The notes beneath the pieces are model-generated. The model searched no databases, was not told where the DNA came from, and saw only the letters and a program-made list of their open reading frames with translations. Positions 58,333 to 64,000 of a stretch of 64,000 nt of DNA are shown here, piece by piece (position 1 is the stretch's first letter; each line of letters opens with the position of its first letter). A program made the translations under genes and the position numbers. Origin of the DNA: Plasmodium relictum (Eukaryota; Apicomplexa; Aconoidasida; Haemosporida; Plasmodiidae); NCBI RefSeq assembly GCF_900005765.1, contig NC_041685.1:1054001-1118000 (forward strand), read 5' to 3'.

Positions 58333-58596
58333 AAAATAAATAAATTTTAAAAAAAAATATTACTTTTTATTTAATGTATTAAAACGTATATTTATTATTA
58401 CTTTATTATTTTTTTTTTTTAATTATTACGGGTTTCGGCAAGATGAGATAATATATAATAGAAAAGAAACAAAATAAAAAAAAAATAAATTATTCAATTT
58501 TCCTAAAATCAAATTATATTTTTCTTTTAAATTAATACAAGTAATTAAAACTGAGAATCTAAATAAAACTACTACATATGGTAAAATATTTATCAT
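56125..58596 (-). CDS. DHHC palmitoyltransferase in eight exons, 546 aa
   Basis: Exons: 58430-58596, 58077-58264, 57328-57995, 56926-57125, 56733-56829, 56388-56622, 56235-56284 and 56125-56160. All junctions are GT..AG and the total is in frame. Residues 1-55 contain two membrane spans ([31 protein letters not shown]) and lead into [12 protein letters not shown] low-complexity region of about 250 residues comes next. The zinc-binding Cys-rich domain (YCIICNIFQ + [13 protein letters not shown]) is followed by DHHC at 359-362 ([16 protein letters not shown]). Two more spans follow, the second ending in TTWE at 444-447, the family's TTxE motif. DHHC enzymes attach palmitate to cysteines of membrane proteins. 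The long insert ahead of the Cys-rich domain is unusual. Only the third exon appears as a sizeable open frame, so the gene is easily under-annotated. Confidence 0.9.
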
Positions 58597-59239
58597 TTTT
58601 TTAAATTAAAATAAAAAAAAAAAAAGACAATGTGTTTTAAAATTTTATCCTATATGTTAATATTTAAAAAATGTATGTTACTTAAAAATATTTTTTCAAA
58701 TTACATTATTTAAGATTTTTTTTTTTTTTTACTTTGTGAATAAAATAAGATTATATTTATATTTTACTTTTTTTTTTTTTATTATTATTTTAATTTTAAT
58801 TTTAATTTTTTTTTTTTTTTTTAATGAATTAATGAAGAAAATAAATAAAAATAGAAAAAAGAATTTATAAAAAAATTGTGAAACGTATCAATTTTAATTT
58901 AAATGTAAAATTTAAATTATTTTTTTTTTGGTAATAATTAAAAATTATTTTATGATTGCATATACATATACTACAAAATAATTTAAGGATAAAGTGAAAA
59001 ATAAAAAAAAAGAAAAAAAAAGATAATAAAGAAAAAATTAATGGACAAAAATATATAAAAAAAAATGTATTTACTTTTTTCACTTACAATAAAATATGTT
59101 AATGTGTGTGTGTGTATTTTTTTTTTTTTTTAATTCTAATAACAGGAATACATAATGCTTAAAAATATTATATATAAATAAAAAAAATTTTATTAAATGT
59201 TTAAAATAAAATAGTAAAAGGAATATTAAATAAAAGGAT
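58597..59239. other. Intergenic, 0.6 kb
   Basis: Upstream region of the DHHC gene and 3' UTR of the S6 gene; a (TG)n run near 59,102-59,116. The open frame at 58865-59083 is low-complexity and not supported. Confidence 0.5.
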
Positions 59240-59995
59240 TTAAAATACTTTTTTAAAAAACATTTGTTCTGTTTTTAAAAGAGATTCTCTTATTGAATCA
59301 TCTTCTTTGAATTCAATGCTTCTAGATTCTTTTTCGTTCTTTGTTATTAAAAATCTTAAAGGGGGAAAAAAAAAAATATAGAAATAATAAAATGTATTAA
59401 GTGCTCATTTTAATTTTTATTGTATGAAATATTATTACCTTAGTACATGTGTTTGAAGTTTTAATTTTTCTGATATGTCTTTAATCAAAGAAGGATAAAT
59501 TTCAAAAGAAAATAAAATATAATATCCTTCTAGTTGTTTTTTAATTGGTCTAACTAATTTTTTTTTTCCTAGATACATTATTTTTATGTTTTCTGCATCA
59601 ATTAACTTTAGTTCATACGAATATTCTGCTAATTTTTGTTTTATTTCATTTATTTGGTAATTACAAGAAAATAAAAAATCAATATTATATGATCTTTTAG
59701 CTGATTGTAATGTTTTATATATGTTTACATCTTTTTTCTCTTTTTGTTTCTTAAATTTTTTTATTAACAATTTATAAATATAGTCATTTAATGATCCATG
59801 TAATTTATATTTTTTGAAAATTTTCAATTTCTTATACTTCCCATTTTTATTAAAAATAAAATATTTATTATATTTATTTACATTTTGAAAATAATTTTTA
59901 TCTAATTTTTGAATTTTATAAGATTTATATATATCCACATGTACTAATAGAAAAAAGTATAAAAAAAAAGAAAAACATTTAAAAAAAATATGCAT
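59240..59995 (-). CDS. Organellar ribosomal protein bS6, probably apicoplast, 223 aa
   Basis: Exons 59439-59995 and 59240-59354, phase 2. The C-terminal half is a bS6 domain: DFLFSCNYQINEIKQKLAEY at its start, LVRPIKKQLEGYYILFSFEI (family: LAYPIKKQxxGYYVLxxFE), then LKLQTHVLR joined by splicing to FLITKNEKE. bS6 sits on the 30S platform beside uS15 and bS18. Residues 1-22 are a good signal peptide (MHIFFKCFSFFLYFFLLVHV), followed by a Lys/Asn/Tyr-rich stretch of about 70 residues. This bipartite leader is the usual apicoplast targeting arrangement. Confidence 0.86.
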
Positions 59996-60424
59996 AACAA
60001 TCTAATTGAAGGAAAATCAATTTATTCATTTTAATGTATTATTTAAATGAAATTGTATAATTAGAATATATAAGATTAAAAATATAAAAAAAAAAAGGAA
60101 ACAAAAAAGCAAAAAAAAAAAAAAAAAATTACTTTTTTTTAAAGATAAAAGAAATTAATTGTTTTTTTCATAAAAAAAAAAAAAAATATATAAATATATA
60201 TATAAAACAAGAAAAAAAATAGAAGATTTAGGTAGAAAAAATGAAATACAAACTTTTATAATAAAAAAAAATTTAAGTTTCAATTTAAAAAATTATTATT
60301 GTATTCTTTTTCTATGCACATAAAATTTTATGCATGATAGTAAGAAGGTAATTACAAAAAAAAAAAAAAAAAAAAAATTGGATAAAATAACAAAAAAGCA
60401 AGAATAATTAAAAATAAAATAATT
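59996..60424. other. Intergenic, 0.4 kb
   Basis: Poly-A-rich spacer between two minus-strand genes. No gene seen. Confidence 0.5.
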
Positions 60425-63370
60425 TTAAGCATTTTTTACAAATAAATATGATTTTTCATGATTTATTTTTTGAAATGAAATTTTGAGTAAATTATAATGT
60501 TTAGAAGATAATGTGTTTATGTCAATTTTATTAATAAGAAAATTAAAAATTAAAATTTTATTTTTTACTTTTATATCTTTTAAATGAAAACATAAAGAGA
60601 TAAGTATTGATATATCTTTATAAGTTAAAATTTCTATTTTGCTTAATAACTTATGTAACTTTGATATATATATATCTAAGTATGTTGCATTATAATTAGC
60701 TTTGCAATGACTTAAGATTAAATTATTCCAATCGTATATGTGTAGTAAATTATCATTGTTTTCTTTTATGCAGATATAAAGAGAATCATGTAATACATTT
60801 TTTTTTATTTTAAATTTAGAAAGTATATATAAAATATTTAAAATATTTCTTAAGAATTCTTTATTTCTACAATTTATATATTTTGAAAAAGTTTTATATA
60901 GCTCTTTTTCTGTAACAGAAAATTTAGAATTACTAGTGAAAATTTCTAATTGTTCCCCTTTTTTATTAAAAAATATTTTTTTTTTAATATTTAATGAATT
61001 AATTGATTCTATGAAATTTTCTAATATATCAAAATATTTATTGAATTTTTGTTTTTCATTTTCATAGTTTTCTTTGTTTCTGATCTTATCAATGTAATAT
61101 ATTGTATAAATATCAATGAGTAAATGATTTAATATATTCATAATACTTTTTTTAAAAAATAATTTTAATTTAAAATAACTTTTAAATATTAGATGAATTT
61201 CATTAAAATGGAATTCATAAATCTTATTTTCTATATGTGTCATTATATTTTTTAAAATATCTTTATTTTTGTAATTTATTTTAGAAAAGAAATATACAAT
61301 AGCAGTAATATCTTTATTATTTAATTTATTTATATTTTCATTTGTAAAGGTTTCAATTATTTTAATATATTTTTCATCAAAAAAATCTAATTTTATATAT
61401 GAATTGCACATATTATATATATGCCTTTTGTTAATGTTTAAATTGCTTGCATATTTATTAAAATTATTAGGAATACTGAATAAATTCATATCACTGTTAT
61501 TAAAATCTATATCATTATCAATGAAATAATAATAATTATTATTATTTTCATAATTGTTATTGTCATTACTTATACTAAAATAATTTGTATTGCTATGATT
61601 TAAGTAATTATTATTTTCTTCTTTACATAATGCAGCAAATGACTTGTTTATTCTTTTAATTATCTCATCATTTATTAGTTTTATTAATCTATTTCTTCTA
61701 TCTTTTTTTTTTTCCTTTTTTTTTTGTTCTAAATTGTTATCAGAAAAGACAGAGAGGAGAAAAGATATATTATTAGTGTATAAAGAAGAAATATAAAATT
61801 TTAAAATGAATTCAAAAAATTTATTGTAAATATTTATTTCTTGAGAAAAATCAATATTATTATATTTTTTTTGTAAACAAATATATAACTTATATATGCA
61901 TATGTGATTGTATATGCTCTTATTAAAATAATTTAATAAATGAAAATCATTAATTAAATAAAAGCGTATGAAATTAAGAAATTTTATTTTTATTATGTTA
62001 TTTTGAAAAAATAAAAAATTGAAATTAACTATTTGTTTTTCGTTAAATGAATATCTATTCTTATCAAAAAATATTTCCCAAGCCATTACATTAGCATTAC
62101 TATTTAATATATATGGAGAATAAAATACTTTTTTGAATAAAAATTGGCAATTCATGTTATTATTATTATTATCACTACTTATTTTATCTTGTACTTTAAT
62201 GAAAGTATTTTTTTTTTCAACACTTTGAGACATTTTTAATTGATCACTGTTTTTTTCTTTTCTTACTTTATATTTCATTGTTTCATATATATTTTTTTGA
62301 TTTATTGAATATGGACGATAAAATAAGTAATTAAATATAGATATAATTCTCTTATCTATTTCATATAACATATTATTCAAACTTATATATTCATTTTTAT
62401 TTTTCAAAATAAAATAGTTATAGTTATTGTGTTTTTTTAAAAAGAAAATTGTACTTAGAAAACTGTAGGCATCCATTAATATAACATCATAAAATGATTT
62501 TAATTCTTTTATATTTATTTTGTTTTCATTATAGTTTACATCAATTATTTTTTTCTCATTTTTATCTTTGTTATTCTTAATAAGACTATTTTTCTTAAAT
62601 GTATTTATAAAAAAAGAATTGTTCATATTAATATTGTTGATATCCTCATTTATTATAAAGAAATTAGTATGAAATAGATAATTAAACAAATGGAGATAAA
62701 ACAAGTTTAATATATCAAAATTTATTTGATATTTCTGTAATTTTATGTTGTGTTTGTTTATTATTGTAAGGAGTTCTAATAGCTTTTGACTATCTACTGG
62801 TGCAGACAAGGAAACATTTTCTTTTTTATAATTACTTTTATGATTTAAATAATTTTCATTTATTACTATAATCTCTACAATTAGTTTTTCAAAAACACTT
62901 TTACAATTTTTTTTTTGTTCATCATAATTTAATAAACATAGGGAATTAAACAAATAAATATAATTTTTTATATTAATTTTTTCTTTTTTTTCTAATAGAA
63001 TATATTTCAAATAAACATCAAAAAATGAATTAGAATATTTTTTACTAAAATATAAAAATTTATTTAAATTAGCAAAGTAAATTTTCTTCTTATTATTATT
63101 TCTTTTTTCATCATCAATTATTGTCAATTTAAAATATTTATTTTCTTGTTCACAATTTTCAGTTGAATATATAGGACTAGTAAAATAGCTGACTCCATTT
63201 TCTAAATAATTTAAATAATATGAAATAGTTGATAATGGATATACTAAGTCATCGTCATTTAAATATGCACTATTCTTGCTTTTAATAACAAAATTATAAA
63301 ATTGTTTTAGTTTTTTTTCATTTTTCTCTTTAAAAATATTGATTAAAACATTTATTAAAAAATTTTTCAT
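60425..63370 (-). CDS. Large helical-repeat protein, likely organellar RNA-binding (HPR type), 981 aa
   Basis: Single exon from ATG 63370. The protein is Asn/Lys-rich with many amphipathic helices. In the C-terminal third, units of about 36-40 residues recur: LNNKDITAIVYFFSKINYKN, then FHFNEIHLIFKSYFKLKLFF, later YDWNNLILSHCKANYNATYL and LTYKDISILISLCFHLKDIK. The pattern (hydrophobic pairs, then a loop) resembles heptatricopeptide/HPR and FAST-like repeats found in Plasmodium organellar RNA-binding proteins. No RAP domain is visible at the C-terminus. The N-terminus (MKNFLINVLINIFKEKNEKK) could serve as a mitochondrial presequence. The family call is tentative; the ORF itself is secure. Confidence 0.7.
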   Translation of the reverse strand: MKNFLINVLINIFKEKNEKKLKQFYNFVIKSKNSAYLNDDDLVYPLSTISYYLNYLENGVSYFTSPIYSTENCEQENKYFKLTIIDDEKRNNNKKKIYFANLNKFLYFSKKYSNSFFDVYLKYILLEKKEKINIKNYIYLFNSLCLLNYDEQKKNCKSVFEKLIVEIIVINENYLNHKSNYKKENVSLSAPVDSQKLLELLTIINKHNIKLQKYQINFDILNLFYLHLFNYLFHTNFFIINEDINNINMNNSFFINTFKKNSLIKNNKDKNEKKIIDVNYNENKINIKELKSFYDVILMDAYSFLSTIFFLKKHNNYNYFILKNKNEYISLNNMLYEIDKRIISIFNYLFYRPYSINQKNIYETMKYKVRKEKNSDQLKMSQSVEKKNTFIKVQDKISSDNNNNNMNCQFLFKKVFYSPYILNSNANVMAWEIFFDKNRYSFNEKQIVNFNFLFFQNNIIKIKFLNFIRFYLINDFHLLNYFNKSIYNHICIYKLYICLQKKYNNIDFSQEINIYNKFFEFILKFYISSLYTNNISFLLSVFSDNNLEQKKKEKKKDRRNRLIKLINDEIIKRINKSFAALCKEENNNYLNHSNTNYFSISNDNNNYENNNNYYYFIDNDIDFNNSDMNLFSIPNNFNKYASNLNINKRHIYNMCNSYIKLDFFDEKYIKIIETFTNENINKLNNKDITAIVYFFSKINYKNKDILKNIMTHIENKIYEFHFNEIHLIFKSYFKLKLFFKKSIMNILNHLLIDIYTIYYIDKIRNKENYENEKQKFNKYFDILENFIESINSLNIKKKIFFNKKGEQLEIFTSNSKFSVTEKELYKTFSKYINCRNKEFLRNILNILYILSKFKIKKNVLHDSLYICIKENNDNLLHIYDWNNLILSHCKANYNATYLDIYISKLHKLLSKIEILTYKDISILISLCFHLKDIKVKNKILIFNFLINKIDINTLSSKHYNLLKISFQKINHEKSYLFVKNA

Positions 63371-64000
63371 TATATATATTTTAATAACATTGAAAAGGAA
63401 AAAAAAAAATATATATATATGTGTATAAAGCCGAAAAATTATTTATTTTAATATAATAATCAAATTTTTTTTATAAATGTATATATGATAAAAACATTTA
63501 AATAATATCCTGAGATAATTTGTAATACGTTATGTTTTATGACTAATTCATTATGTCAAATTTTTATTAAAATTTTATTTACAATATTTTTACAAAACTA
63601 TTGCATACCTCTCTGAAATGACAGAAGTATAAAAACATATATATAAATATATATGTATAAATATATTTCTTTTAATAATATCTTTTCAATTTCAGTACAT
63701 TTTACATTTTTTTTTTAATAATTTTCAATTTTTTCTTTTATATAAATGAATAAAAATAAATAATAATAAAAACAACATTATATATATATAAAAAAAAAAA
63801 AATATTTAAAAAGTTTTAATTTTCTTTTTCATAAAATTCTTATATATTTGTAAATTTTTAATCTATAAATTTATATGCATATAAATATATATATATATTA
63901 TATGCTATTTTTTCTTTTAATATAAAAATAGTAAAAAAATACTTCATAAAGGAAAAGGTATATTATGAATATGATGTAAAACATTTATTATAAGAAAAAA
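63371..64000. other. Intergenic, upstream of the helical-repeat gene
   Basis: AT-rich with TA runs and poly-T tracts; nothing else seen up to the window end. Confidence 0.5.

Noticed and set aside
58430-58596. Apparent frameshift between the first DHHC exon and the rest
   Set aside because: It arose from miscounting a ten-base T-run; with the correct count the exon ends in phase 2 and joins cleanly to GYVTTCPL.

Overview
This window is nuclear DNA of a Plasmodium species. The evidence is extreme A+T content, genes split by short GT..AG introns with poly-T acceptors, Asn/Lys-rich low-complexity insertions, and a set of genes typical of the parasite: apicomplexan profilin, M18 aspartyl aminopeptidase, a Plasmodium-type selenoprotein, and a plastid-type ribosomal protein S6 with a bipartite-looking leader. 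Gene order around profilin (CNNM/MAM3-like transporter, profilin, M18 aminopeptidase, release factor, DHHC transferase, S6) matches what I remember of P. falciparum chromosome 9. Profilin is recognisably different from the P. falciparum protein, so this is another species. The very low GC would suit an avian malaria parasite, but I cannot prove that from the window.

Layout. 1-2,565 is the 3' part of an RCC1-repeat gene. 2.6-10.4 kb has no intact gene. It holds a roughly 2.3 kb block (about 5.74-8.06 kb) of about 93-95% A+T with degenerate short repeats, the best candidate for the chromosome's centromere, and decayed coding-like fragments at 8.5-10.3 kb. 10.4-18 kb carries a coiled-coil protein, a mitochondrial-type NFU protein, a tiny CDC26-like gene and an HBS1/eRF3-like GTPase. 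18.7-20.6 kb is a decayed gene. 21.5-31.9 kb carries RRP1/NOP52, a CxxU selenoprotein with a visible SECIS element, a secreted Gly/Ala/Pro-rich repeat antigen, and a UBA-PUB protein.

32-42.3 kb is enriched in axoneme-related genes: a CFAP299 homologue, a PIH1/Kintoun-like dynein assembly factor and an AK8-like protein, with proteasome subunit beta-1 between them. 44-53.7 kb has a small five-exon membrane protein, the CNNM-type transporter, profilin and the M18 aminopeptidase. 54.8-63.4 kb is a run of minus-strand genes: an organellar class I release factor, a DHHC palmitoyltransferase, S6, and a large helical-repeat protein likely to act in an organelle.

Most multi-exon models were built by hand. 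Splice phases were checked to be consistent and junctions were chosen to restore conserved family motifs. Nothing was aligned to a database.
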